DNA of 64,000 bases from assembly GCF_006363895.1 (NCBI RefSeq), contig NZ_CP040953.1; one strand, given 5' to 3'. Under the pieces are notes generated by a model. That model worked only from the letters and a program-made list of their open reading frames with translations, was not told where the DNA came from and searched no databases. Made by a program: the position numbers and the translations under genes. The stretch is from Methylopumilus universalis. Lineage in GTDB: Bacteria; Pseudomonadota; Gammaproteobacteria; Burkholderiales; Methylophilaceae. The number at the start of each line of letters is the position of its first letter. The first letter of the stretch is position 1. Positions 7,784 to 15,944 of the stretch are shown one piece after another.

Positions 7784-10134
7784 TGACTTTAAGATCTAAA
7801 CTAGCTTTATTCATTTCACTCCTCCTACTTTCTATAGCAGCCTTTGCTATGGAACCTTTCGTCATCAAAGATATTAAAATTGAAGGTCTTCAAAGGACGG
7901 AGCCTGGCACCGTTTTTAATTACCTTCCAGTGCAAGTTGGCGATACGATGACTGAGGATAAATCATCCGAAGCCATTAAATCACTTTATCGCACAGGCTT
8001 TTTTAAAGATGTGCGCATAGAAGCTGATCAAAATATTCTTCTTATCACTGTGCAAGAGCGACCTTCGATCGCTGATATTCAGTTTTCAGGTAACAAAGCA
8101 TTCCAATCTGACAAGTTAAAAGAAGGCATGAAAGGCATAGGTCTTGCTGAGGGACAGATTTATGATAAATCTAAACTAGAATTTGCAGAGCAAGAAATTA
8201 AAAAACAATATTTAGCGCAAGGTAAATATACCGCCACAGTTAAAACCTCTGCTTCTCCTTTAGAAAGAAATAGGGTGGCAATTCGTTTCGATATTGAAGA
8301 AGGTATTGTTTCTCGCATTAAAGAAATTAATGTGGTTGGAAATCAGCTTTATAGTCAAAAAGACATCACATCTCAATTCCAACTTCAAACAACAAATTGG
8401 CTCTCTTGGTGGTACAAAGATGACCAGTATTCAAAACAGAAACTAACGGCTGACCTCGAAACATTAAAATCATTTTATATGAATCGTGGGTATTTAGAAT
8501 TTTCAGTCGATTCAACACAAGTTTCTATTACACCCGATAAAGATGACGTCTATATTACGATTAATATTTCAGAAGGCCCTAAATACAAAGTATCGGATGT
8601 GAAGCTTGCGGGTGATCTCCAACAAGTGCCCGAGAGTGAATTGCAAAGCTTAATTAAAATTAAAAAAGACGATATTTTTAATCGTGAAAAAATTACAGAA
8701 TCAACTAAAGGCATGAACGCTCGCTTAGGTAATGACGGTTTTGCGTTCTCAAACGTCAATGCAATCCCGGAAATTAATAAAGAAGAACATACCGCTTCGT
8801 TTACTTTCTTTGTAGATCCCGGAAGAAAAGTGTATGTAAGACGAATTGACATTGAAGGTAATCAACGTACGCGAGATGATGTTATTAGGCGTGAATTTAG
8901 GCAGGTTGAATCAGGATGGTATGCTGCAGATAAGATTGATCGCTCTAAAGTGAGGCTCAATAGAACACAGTTCTTCTCAGACGTTAATATTGAAACTCCG
9001 GCGGTTCCTGGAAGCACAGATCAGGTTGATTTAAAAGTGAAAGTCACTGAGAGAAATACAGGTAGTATTATGTTTGGTGCAGGGTTAAGTAGTAGCGAGG
9101 GTATTGTAGGTAGCTTTAATGTAACTCAAGCCAACTTCCTTGGAACAGGAGACCGAGTTTCAGCTCAGGTAAATACAGGTAGAATCAACAAGACCTATTC
9201 GTTAAGCGTAACAAAACCATTTTATACACCTGAAGGGATTAGCCTTGGTTATGACATCTATAGACGGGATGTAAATACCTCCTCATTAAATTTAGTGACC
9301 TATAACACATCCTCTTTTGGTGCGGGTATTAGATTTACAGTACCCCTTAGTGAAAAAAATTCCATTTCTTATGGGTTAACTCTAGATAACACTGAAGTAA
9401 GCAATCTGCAACTAGACAGGTCACCTACTCGCTACATCAATTATTGTTCATCTGTTACCAACACAACCAATTCTACTGGTTGTACTATGAATTCATTAAC
9501 TGCAAATATTGGCTGGGCTATTGATAGTCGTGATGATATTTTATTTCCTAGGAAAGGTGAGTTAAGGCGCGCAAACGCTGAAGTTTCAACCCCTGGCCTG
9601 GATATTCAGATGTACAAAATTACTTTGCAAGAGAGTTGGTATAAAGATGTAACCAAGGATCTTACAATCATGTTGAATGGTCAATTTGGCTATGCAAATA
9701 GTTATGGCGGAAAAGAATTCCCATTCTTTAAAAACTTCTATTTAGGTGGAGTAAATACGGTTCGTGGATATAGACAAGGCTCAATAGGCCCCGTTTGTTT
9801 GCAAGGCGATAGTTCTTGCGGTCAAACTACGTCAACAACCAATATGTTTTTGGGCGGCAATAAGCAGATTATTGCGAATGCAGAGTTATTTATGCCGGTA
9901 CCATTTATCAAGAATAATAATAATCAATTTCGCTTGAGTGCCTTTGTAGATGCTGGTAATGTATATGGGCATGATGAGTCGATAAATTTATCTACCATAA
10001 GATATTCGGCAGGTATGGGTGTGCTATGGGTGTCTCCGTTTGGACCCTTGAAACTTGTGTACGCTGTGCCATTTAATAACCAAAGTACTGATAGAACTGA
10101 AAGCTTTCAGTTCCAAATGGGCCAGCAGTTTTAA
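7783..10134 (+). CDS. bamA: Outer membrane protein assembly factor BamA
   Basis: Central Omp85 component of the BAM complex that folds beta-barrel proteins into the outer membrane. 783 residues: a signal peptide ending near SIAAFAME, five POTRA domains to about residue 425, and a C-terminal 16-strand barrel. The loop-6 motif VRGYRQG is present and the protein ends in phenylalanine (QMGQQF), the barrel-recognition signature. Two cysteine pairs lie in predicted extracellular loops (C-SSVTNTTNSTG-C and C-LQGDSS-C). ATG overlaps the rseP stop by one base, and skp follows. Confidence 0.96.
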   Translation: MTLRSKLALFISLLLLSIAAFAMEPFVIKDIKIEGLQRTEPGTVFNYLPVQVGDTMTEDKSSEAIKSLYRTGFFKDVRIEADQNILLITVQERPSIADIQFSGNKAFQSDKLKEGMKGIGLAEGQIYDKSKLEFAEQEIKKQYLAQGKYTATVKTSASPLERNRVAIRFDIEEGIVSRIKEINVVGNQLYSQKDITSQFQLQTTNWLSWWYKDDQYSKQKLTADLETLKSFYMNRGYLEFSVDSTQVSITPDKDDVYITINISEGPKYKVSDVKLAGDLQQVPESELQSLIKIKKDDIFNREKITESTKGMNARLGNDGFAFSNVNAIPEINKEEHTASFTFFVDPGRKVYVRRIDIEGNQRTRDDVIRREFRQVESGWYAADKIDRSKVRLNRTQFFSDVNIETPAVPGSTDQVDLKVKVTERNTGSIMFGAGLSSSEGIVGSFNVTQANFLGTGDRVSAQVNTGRINKTYSLSVTKPFYTPEGISLGYDIYRRDVNTSSLNLVTYNTSSFGAGIRFTVPLSEKNSISYGLTLDNTEVSNLQLDRSPTRYINYCSSVTNTTNSTGCTMNSLTANIGWAIDSRDDILFPRKGELRRANAEVSTPGLDIQMYKITLQESWYKDVTKDLTIMLNGQFGYANSYGGKEFPFFKNFYLGGVNTVRGYRQGSIGPVCLQGDSSCGQTTSTTNMFLGGNKQIIANAELFMPVPFIKNNNNQFRLSAFVDAGNVYGHDESINLSTIRYSAGMGVLWVSPFGPLKLVYAVPFNNQSTDRTESFQFQMGQQF

Positions 10135-10168
10135 ATTGTTAACTTAAAAAAATCTTAGGAGAAAGTAA

Positions 10169-10663
10169 TTGAAATATAAATTTTTAGCTTTTGCAACCTT
10201 GTTTCTTGCAAGTTTAAGTGTGTATGCTGATCTTAAAGTGGGGTTTGTTCAGGTAGATAAAATCTTACAAGAAGCACCACAAACCATTGAGAGTAATAAA
10301 AAACTTGAAAAAGAATTTAGTTCGCGCACAGATAAATTAAAAGCAGACGTTAAATCTTTAAAAGAAAGAGAATCTTCTTTTTCTAAAGATGCTTTAACAA
10401 TGAAAGAGTCTGAACGTGATACCAAGGAAAAGTCACTGTCTCAACTGCGCGTTGACGTTCAACGTAAAGAACGTGAATTAAGGGAAGATATTAATATTAG
10501 ACGAAATGAAGAGCTTGGCGGCCTTCAAGAGCAGATTAATAAAGCTGTTACATCTGTTGCTAAAGCAGAGGGATTTGATCTTGTTTTATATAATGGCGTT
10601 GCTTATGCTAGTGAAAAAATTGATATTACAGATAAGATCTTAAAATCATTAGGTAAAAAATAA
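10169..10663 (+). CDS. skp: Periplasmic chaperone Skp/OmpH family
   Basis: Trimeric jellyfish-shaped chaperone carrying unfolded outer-membrane proteins to BamA. 164 residues with a signal peptide (cleavage near SVYA-D), the short LKVGFVQVDKILQ beta motif, then a long charged coiled coil from about residue 35 to 120 and a returning hydrophobic strand. The start is TTG at 10169, supported by TAGGAG seven bases upstream. Location between bamA and lpxD is the conserved order. Confidence 0.92.
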   Translation: MKYKFLAFATLFLASLSVYADLKVGFVQVDKILQEAPQTIESNKKLEKEFSSRTDKLKADVKSLKERESSFSKDALTMKESERDTKEKSLSQLRVDVQRKERELREDINIRRNEELGGLQEQINKAVTSVAKAEGFDLVLYNGVAYASEKIDITDKILKSLGKK

Positions 10664-10684
10664 TAGCTGGCCTAAATTGTTCTT

Positions 10685-11662
10685 ATGGGCCAAACAATCA
10701 CATCTGGTGATCTAGTAAAAAAATTAGGCGGCGAGTTAATAGGCGATTCAAACTTACTTATTAACTCCGTAGCCTCACTTGAGTCAGCTCATCAAAATTC
10801 AATTTCTTTTTTTAATAATCCGAAATATTCAGATTTATTAAAAAGCACAAAAGCAGCAGTTGTTATAATTAATAGAGTTGACCTCCCTGATCGTTCAGGC
10901 ACCTCCATAGTCATAGATAATCCATATTTGTATTTTGCGAAGGTATCTCAGTTACTAAATCCTAGCAAAACTTTAAAAAAAGAAATTCATAAATCTGCAA
11001 TTATTCATCCGAGTTGCAAATTGGGTCAGGATATATACATTGGCCCCAATGTTGTTATTGAGGAAAATGTTTCTCTTGGTGATGAAGTCGTTATTCATGC
11101 AGGCTCAATAGTTGAGGCTGATAGTGCAATTGGTAATGCTTCAGTTATTCACCCCCATGTTGTCATAAAGGCAAATACAATCATCGGTAAAAACTGCATC
11201 CTTTATGCCGGCTGCATCATTGGCTCAGATGGTTTTGGTTATGCAAAAGATGATAGCAAGTGGCTAGCTATTCCTCAAATAGGAAGAGTGATTTTAGGCG
11301 ATAACGTTGATATTGGCTCAAATTCAACCATAGATCGAGGTACTTTAGATGGTACTATTATCTCTAGCGGCGTTAAAATTGATAATTTAGTGCAAATTGG
11401 TCACAACTGTTTGGTTGGTGAAAATACGATTATTGCAGGATGTGTTGGTATTGCAGGCAGTGCTAAAATCGGCAAAAATTGTGCTATCGGAGGAGCTGCT
11501 ATGATCTTAGGGCATTTATCAATTACAGATAATGTGACTATCTCACCTGGCTCAATGATTACAAGATCAATCAAAACTTCCGGAACTTACACTGCGCTTA
11601 TGCCTTTCCAAGATCATGAAACATGGCTTAAAACAGCAGCAAAAATTAAAAGACTAAAATAA
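10685..11662 (+). CDS. lpxD: UDP-3-O-acyl-glucosamine N-acyltransferase
   Basis: Third step of lipid A synthesis; adds the second hydroxyacyl chain from acyl-ACP. 325 residues, slightly shorter than E. coli LpxD (341). It has an N-terminal uridine-binding domain (about 1-100) and then a left-handed beta-helix of hexapeptide repeats. The motif IDNLVQIGHNC carries the catalytic histidine. The SDGFGYAKD segment is typical. It is clustered with fabZ, lpxA and lpxB. Confidence 0.96.
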   Translation: MGQTITSGDLVKKLGGELIGDSNLLINSVASLESAHQNSISFFNNPKYSDLLKSTKAAVVIINRVDLPDRSGTSIVIDNPYLYFAKVSQLLNPSKTLKKEIHKSAIIHPSCKLGQDIYIGPNVVIEENVSLGDEVVIHAGSIVEADSAIGNASVIHPHVVIKANTIIGKNCILYAGCIIGSDGFGYAKDDSKWLAIPQIGRVILGDNVDIGSNSTIDRGTLDGTIISSGVKIDNLVQIGHNCLVGENTIIAGCVGIAGSAKIGKNCAIGGAAMILGHLSITDNVTISPGSMITRSIKTSGTYTALMPFQDHETWLKTAAKIKRLK

Positions 11663-11676
11663 TAGGAATAGTAAAG

Positions 11677-12138
11677 ATGGCTGAAAATACTGCAATGGAT
11701 ATACATGAAATTTTAAATCACTTACCGCACAGATATCCTTTTGTGCTTATTGATAGAGTAATTTCAATGGAGCTCGGGAAAGAAATTTTCGCCATAAAAA
11801 ATGTTTCAATTAACGAACCTTTTTTTCCGGGTCACTTTCCTTACTATCCTGTAATGCCAGGCGTTTTAATTGTAGAAGCAATGGCACAAGCTGCAGCTAT
11901 TTTATCTTTTAAAACAATGGATACAAAACCATCAGATGATTCAGTTTATTATTTTGCAGGAATAGATAGCGCACGTTTCAAAAAACCAGTTTCCCCTGGT
12001 GATCAACTTATTATCCATGTAAAGATAGATCGCGTTTTAAAAGGTATATGGAAGTATATTGCAGTTGCCAAAGTTAATGATGAAATCGTGGCTGAAGCGA
12101 GCATGATGTGTATTTTAAAGCCTATCGAAAAAAAATAA
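11677..12138 (+). CDS. fabZ: 3-hydroxyacyl-ACP dehydratase
   Basis: Dehydrates 3-hydroxyacyl-ACP in type II fatty-acid synthesis and so competes with LpxA/LpxD for the same substrate pool, which explains its position inside the lpx operon. 153 residues, hot-dog fold. HRYPFVLIDRV and the catalytic segment FPGHFPYYPVMPGVLIVEAMAQ, split by the active His and Glu, are present. ATG start with TAGGA upstream. Confidence 0.97.
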   Translation: MAENTAMDIHEILNHLPHRYPFVLIDRVISMELGKEIFAIKNVSINEPFFPGHFPYYPVMPGVLIVEAMAQAAAILSFKTMDTKPSDDSVYYFAGIDSARFKKPVSPGDQLIIHVKIDRVLKGIWKYIAVAKVNDEIVAEASMMCILKPIEKK

Positions 12139-12161
12139 ATTTATAGAGTTGTAATATTATT

Positions 12162-12932
12162 TTGATTCATCCTACCGCAATTGTTAGCCCTAAAGCCAGT
12201 TTAGATTCCAGCGTTAAAGTTGGGCCTTATTCTATTATTGATGCAGAAGTTAAAATTGGAGCAGGTTCGGTTATTGGAAACCATGTAACCATAACTGGGA
12301 ATACTACAATTGGAAAAAATAATCATATCTGCCACTACAGCTCAATCGGCGAAGCGCCTCAAGATAAAAAATACAATCAAGAAAAAACATTCCTAGAAAT
12401 TGGTGACAATAATACCATTAGAGAATTCTGCACTTTTAATCGAGGTACAGCGCAAGATCATGGAATAACAAAAATAGGTAATGATAATTGGATTATGGCC
12501 TACGTCCACATAGCCCATGACTGTGAAATTAAAAATCAAATCATACTTGCGAATAACACATCCCTTGCAGGCCACGTGTCGATTGATGATTACGCGATAC
12601 TTGGAGGATTCACTCTTGTTCATCAGTTTTGTAAGATTGGCAGCCATATCATTACAGCAGTCAATACAGTAGTCTTTAAAGACATCCCGCCTTATGTTAT
12701 AGCAGCTGGCTATGATGCAAAGCCGAATGGTATTAATGCAGAAGGGCTAAAAAGAAGAGGCTTCGATCCAAAGATTATTGCAAAAATTAAAGAAGCTTAT
12801 AAGATTTTATATCGCCAAGGCCTCTCTCTAAACGAGTCTCAAGAAAAAATTAAATTGCTAAGTAAAGATACCGACGCTCTGAATCTTTATATCGATTTTA
12901 TTGCAAAATCTACTCGCGGTATTATCCGTTAA
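12162..12932 (+). CDS. lpxA: UDP-N-acetylglucosamine O-acyltransferase
   Basis: First step of lipid A synthesis. 256 residues: left-handed beta-helix of hexapeptide repeats (residues 1-185) and a C-terminal helical part starting near NAEGLKRRGF. The catalytic histidine lies in MAYVHIAHDC and the GGFTLVHQF motif is present. The start is TTG at 12162; no other in-frame start fits the family's MIHPTAIV N-terminus, and the Shine-Dalgarno is weak. It ends two bases before lpxB. Confidence 0.96.
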   Translation: MIHPTAIVSPKASLDSSVKVGPYSIIDAEVKIGAGSVIGNHVTITGNTTIGKNNHICHYSSIGEAPQDKKYNQEKTFLEIGDNNTIREFCTFNRGTAQDHGITKIGNDNWIMAYVHIAHDCEIKNQIILANNTSLAGHVSIDDYAILGGFTLVHQFCKIGSHIITAVNTVVFKDIPPYVIAAGYDAKPNGINAEGLKRRGFDPKIIAKIKEAYKILYRQGLSLNESQEKIKLLSKDTDALNLYIDFIAKSTRGIIR

Positions 12933-12934
12933 TT

Positions 12935-14071
12935 ATGAAAACGATTGCCATAGTTGCCGGAGAATCTTCCGGAGACTTGCTAGGAAGTCACTTAATTAAG
13001 TCGTTAAAATCAACCCGTTCTGATCTTAAGTTTATAGGTGTCGCTGGACCAAAAATGGTTAAAGAGGGCGCCATATCATATTTCCCAATGGAAGAGCTTT
13101 CAGTAAGAGGTTATTTTGAAGCCATCAAAAAGTTATTTCACCTTTTAAAATTAAGAAGAAATCTTTTGAATCAAATTCTCGACGCAAAACCTGATTTGTT
13201 TATTGGCGTTGATGCTCCTGACTTTAATTTTTGGATTGAAAGACAATTAAAGAAAAAAGGTATTCCTGTGATTCACTACGTCAGTCCATCTATATGGGCG
13301 TGGAGAGGGGATAGACTTAAAATGATTAAAAAATCGATAGATCATATGCTGACTATATTTCCCTTCGAAAGAAAAATTTATTCAAAAGCTAATATCGAAG
13401 CTACTTTTGTAGGGCACCCGCTTGCTGAGATGATTCCCCTCAACCCAAATAAAAAGAAAGCTCAAGCTAAACTTAAAATTATTAAAGCTACCAAAGTTAT
13501 AGCGCTTCTTCCTGGAAGTAGGCAAGGGGAAGTGAAATGGCATGCGCAACTACTTATAGACTCAGCGATTGAACTTTCAAAAAAAATACGAGATGTGAAA
13601 TTTTTGGTACCACTACCCACGAGAGAGACATATGATATATTTTCGAGAGCTTTATTTAAAAATACAGATGCGGAATTAGATATTCAGCTTCTTATTGGCC
13701 ACGCCTCAGATGCAATAAATGCTGCTGACCTAGTTATTGTTGCATCAGGAACTGCAACGCTTGAAACAGCTCTTTTTAAAAAGCCTATGGTAGTTATCTA
13801 TAAAATGTCGTCGATCAGTTGGCAAATACTTAAGCGCATGCGTTATTTGCCTTATGTAAGTCTTCCAAACATTCTTCTTAACAAATTTTTTGTACCGGAG
13901 CTTTTGCAAAAAGAAGCTACACCAGAAAATATTACTTCAAAAGCTGTCGAAATTTTAAAAGATGCGCCTTACAGAAAAAATCTTTTAATTCAATTTACGA
14001 AAATACATCATCAACTAAAAAAAAATACAGCTGATCGCTTGAATAAAATTATTTTAAAATTCATTAAATAA
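12935..14071 (+). CDS. lpxB: Lipid A disaccharide synthase
   Basis: GT19 glycosyltransferase joining UDP-diacylglucosamine with lipid X at the inner-membrane face. 378 residues, family-typical. N-terminal AGESSGDLLGSHLI, the VSPSIWAWR motif, PFE, VGHP and LPGSRQGEV motifs are all visible. It sits last in the lpxD-fabZ-lpxA-lpxB run and is separated from rnhB by two bases. Confidence 0.97.
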   Translation: MKTIAIVAGESSGDLLGSHLIKSLKSTRSDLKFIGVAGPKMVKEGAISYFPMEELSVRGYFEAIKKLFHLLKLRRNLLNQILDAKPDLFIGVDAPDFNFWIERQLKKKGIPVIHYVSPSIWAWRGDRLKMIKKSIDHMLTIFPFERKIYSKANIEATFVGHPLAEMIPLNPNKKKAQAKLKIIKATKVIALLPGSRQGEVKWHAQLLIDSAIELSKKIRDVKFLVPLPTRETYDIFSRALFKNTDAELDIQLLIGHASDAINAADLVIVASGTATLETALFKKPMVVIYKMSSISWQILKRMRYLPYVSLPNILLNKFFVPELLQKEATPENITSKAVEILKDAPYRKNLLIQFTKIHHQLKKNTADRLNKIILKFIK

Positions 14072-14073
14072 AA

Positions 14074-14649
14074 ATGCATACAAATTTAATTTGTGGTGTT
14101 GATGAAGCGGGAAGGGGGCCTTTGGCAGGGCCAGTTTATGCAGCTGCAGTTATTTTGGGCCCTGATTTCGACACCGAAGGTTTGCGTGACTCTAAAAAAA
14201 TATCCGAATCTAAAAGATATACTCTTGCAGCCCATATAAAGAAAAATGCTTTAGCTTGGTCCTTAGGTATATGTAGTGCATCAGAAATTGATGAGCTTAA
14301 TATCCATCAGGCAACATTATTAGCTATGAGAAGAGCAATTGAAGGTTTAAACGGCTACACATCAATCAAGATTCTGGTAGATGGATTATTTTGCCCTAAA
14401 GTAGATCATCCTTGTGAGGCGATTGTCAAAGGCGACGATAAAGTTGCTGAGATTTCAGCGGCTTCAATTATTGCAAAAACAGAACGTGATCTTGAAATGA
14501 TAGAGATTGATAAGATTTATCCTAGGTATCAATTTAAAAAACATAAGGGTTACCCAACAAAATTACATATAGAAATGATTAAATACGAGGGTCTTTGTGA
14601 GTATCACCGAAGAAGCTTCTCACCTATAAAAGAAATGTTAGCATTGTAG
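14074..14649 (+). CDS. rnhB: Ribonuclease HII
   Basis: Removes RNA from RNA-DNA hybrids, including single misincorporated ribonucleotides. 191 residues. The N-terminal GVDEAGRGPLAGPV motif provides the acidic pair and GRG substrate loop; further acidic residues appear in ILVDGLF and the AASIIAKTERD block. It is the last gene of the rpsB-rnhB block. Its 3' end overlaps the oppositely oriented methylase gene by 12 bases. Confidence 0.96.
   Translation: MHTNLICGVDEAGRGPLAGPVYAAAVILGPDFDTEGLRDSKKISESKRYTLAAHIKKNALAWSLGICSASEIDELNIHQATLLAMRRAIEGLNGYTSIKILVDGLFCPKVDHPCEAIVKGDDKVAEISAASIIAKTERDLEMIEIDKIYPRYQFKKHKGYPTKLHIEMIKYEGLCEYHRRSFSPIKEMLAL
14109..14116 (+). other. KOPS octamer (GGGAAGGG) pointing right, towards dif
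   Basis: Matches the GGGNAGGG FtsK-orienting consensus on the + strand, inside rnhB. Its polarity leads towards the dif-like site at 31269. Confidence 0.5.
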
Positions 14650-15357
14650 TAAAAATACGCAGGGCTTATTTTTTAAATCTGGCGTCTTTTCTTTTTTCCA
14701 GTCTTTTATATTTTTCGTTAAAATAAATTCATTTTCTGATGACATATCTAATGCAACACAAAGCTTTGTTTTGTCCTGAAGTTTACTTATCAAATCATTA
14801 AAAATATGCTGGTTTCTGTAGGGCGTTTCAATAAAAATCTGAGCCTCATGATTCTTGCTTGAATCATTTTCAATTGAAATAATTTTCTTTATTCTGTCTT
14901 CTTTTTCTGAAGGAAGGTAGCCATGAAACTTAAATTGCTGCCCATTAAGGCCTGATGCCATAAGGGCTAAAATGATTGACGACGGGCCTATCATGGGTAT
15001 GACCTTAATATTTTTTTGGTGGGCCAAAGCAACCATTTTTGATCCAGGGTCAGCTACTGCTGGGCAGCCTGATTCTGAAATTAAACCAATATCAAAACCT
15101 TCCAAAAGTGGCCTTAAATAATTTGTAATTTCTGCTTCAATTGTAGATTTATCTAATACTTCAAAATGTAATTGATTGATAGGTTTTTGAAGATTAAGAG
15201 CGCTTAAATGAAAACGTGCTGTTTTCTCATTTTCCACTACAAAATAATCCAGACGTTCGACAATTTTTCGATGGTTTTCTAAAAGAATAGACTCCTTAGC
15301 ATTTTGATCAATCGGAACAGGGATGAGGTACAAACACCCATTTGTCTTATCTGTCAT
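14638..15357 (-). CDS. SAM-dependent methyltransferase, tetrapyrrole-methylase fold (RsmI-like subfamily)
   Basis: 239 residues of the tetrapyrrole methylase/RsmI superfamily. GCLYLIPVPI is the N-terminal strand, LISESGCPAVADPGSK replaces the LISDAGTP-type motif of true RsmI, and IGPSSIILALMASGLNG is the SAM-binding segment. RsmI 2'-O-methylates C1402 of 16S rRNA. This shorter protein with the altered motif belongs to a sister subfamily often seen next to maf, and its substrate is not established from sequence. It is transcribed with maf; its ATG overlaps the maf stop region. Confidence 0.85.
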   Translation of the reverse strand: MTDKTNGCLYLIPVPIDQNAKESILLENHRKIVERLDYFVVENEKTARFHLSALNLQKPINQLHFEVLDKSTIEAEITNYLRPLLEGFDIGLISESGCPAVADPGSKMVALAHQKNIKVIPMIGPSSIILALMASGLNGQQFKFHGYLPSEKEDRIKKIISIENDSSKNHEAQIFIETPYRNQHIFNDLISKLQDKTKLCVALDMSSENEFILTKNIKDWKKEKTPDLKNKPCVFLLQC

Positions 15358-15932
15358 TACAATGCTAAACCTTCATTTTCAAGCATGTTCGATAGCTTAA
15401 TGAGTGGCAGTCCTATCAATGCTGTAGGATCTTCGCCTTTAATATATTCAAGAAGAATAATACCCAGGCCTTCAGACATGACGCTTCCTACGCAATTATA
15501 TGGCTGTTCTTTCAGCAAATAAGATTCAATTATTTTCTGATTTAATTTTTTATATTTCACCTCAAAATCAACGACACATTCTTGTGCTTGTTGTGTTTTT
15601 GTATTTAACAAACAAAGTGAGGTGTAGAAAGTTGCAATTTTCCCACTTAAAAATTGGAGTTGTTTTACAGCATTTTCATGTGTATTTGGTTTTTCAATAA
15701 TTTGATTTTGACATTCTGCTGTTTGGTCAGAGCCGATGATCAATGAATTTGCATAGTGCGGCGCTACTTTAAATGCTTTTTCTCGTGCAAGTCTGAAGGA
15801 GATGTCTTTTGCTTTTTCACCCCTATGAGGTGTTTCATCAATATCGGGACTAAAGACATCAAAAGGTAATTTAAATCGTGATAGTAATTCTCTTCTATAA
15901 GGCGATGATGAGGCCAAAACAATCGTTAACAT
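15357..15932 (-). CDS. maf: Maf/YceF-like nucleoside triphosphate pyrophosphatase
   Basis: House-cleaning pyrophosphatase acting on modified nucleotides (7-methyl-GTP for the YceF branch). 191 residues. The N-terminal LASSSPYRRELL motif, SPDIDE, the GSDQTAE catalytic acidic motif and the C-terminal IKGEDPTALIGLPL block are diagnostic. The YceF rather than YhdE assignment is inferred from GEDPTALIGLPL and from proximity to yceD-rpmF-plsX. Probably co-transcribed with the methylase downstream. Confidence 0.93.
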   Translation of the reverse strand: MLTIVLASSSPYRRELLSRFKLPFDVFSPDIDETPHRGEKAKDISFRLAREKAFKVAPHYANSLIIGSDQTAECQNQIIEKPNTHENAVKQLQFLSGKIATFYTSLCLLNTKTQQAQECVVDFEVKYKKLNQKIIESYLLKEQPYNCVGSVMSEGLGIILLEYIKGEDPTALIGLPLIKLSNMLENEGLAL

Positions 15933-15944
15933 GCATTGGTTTCT

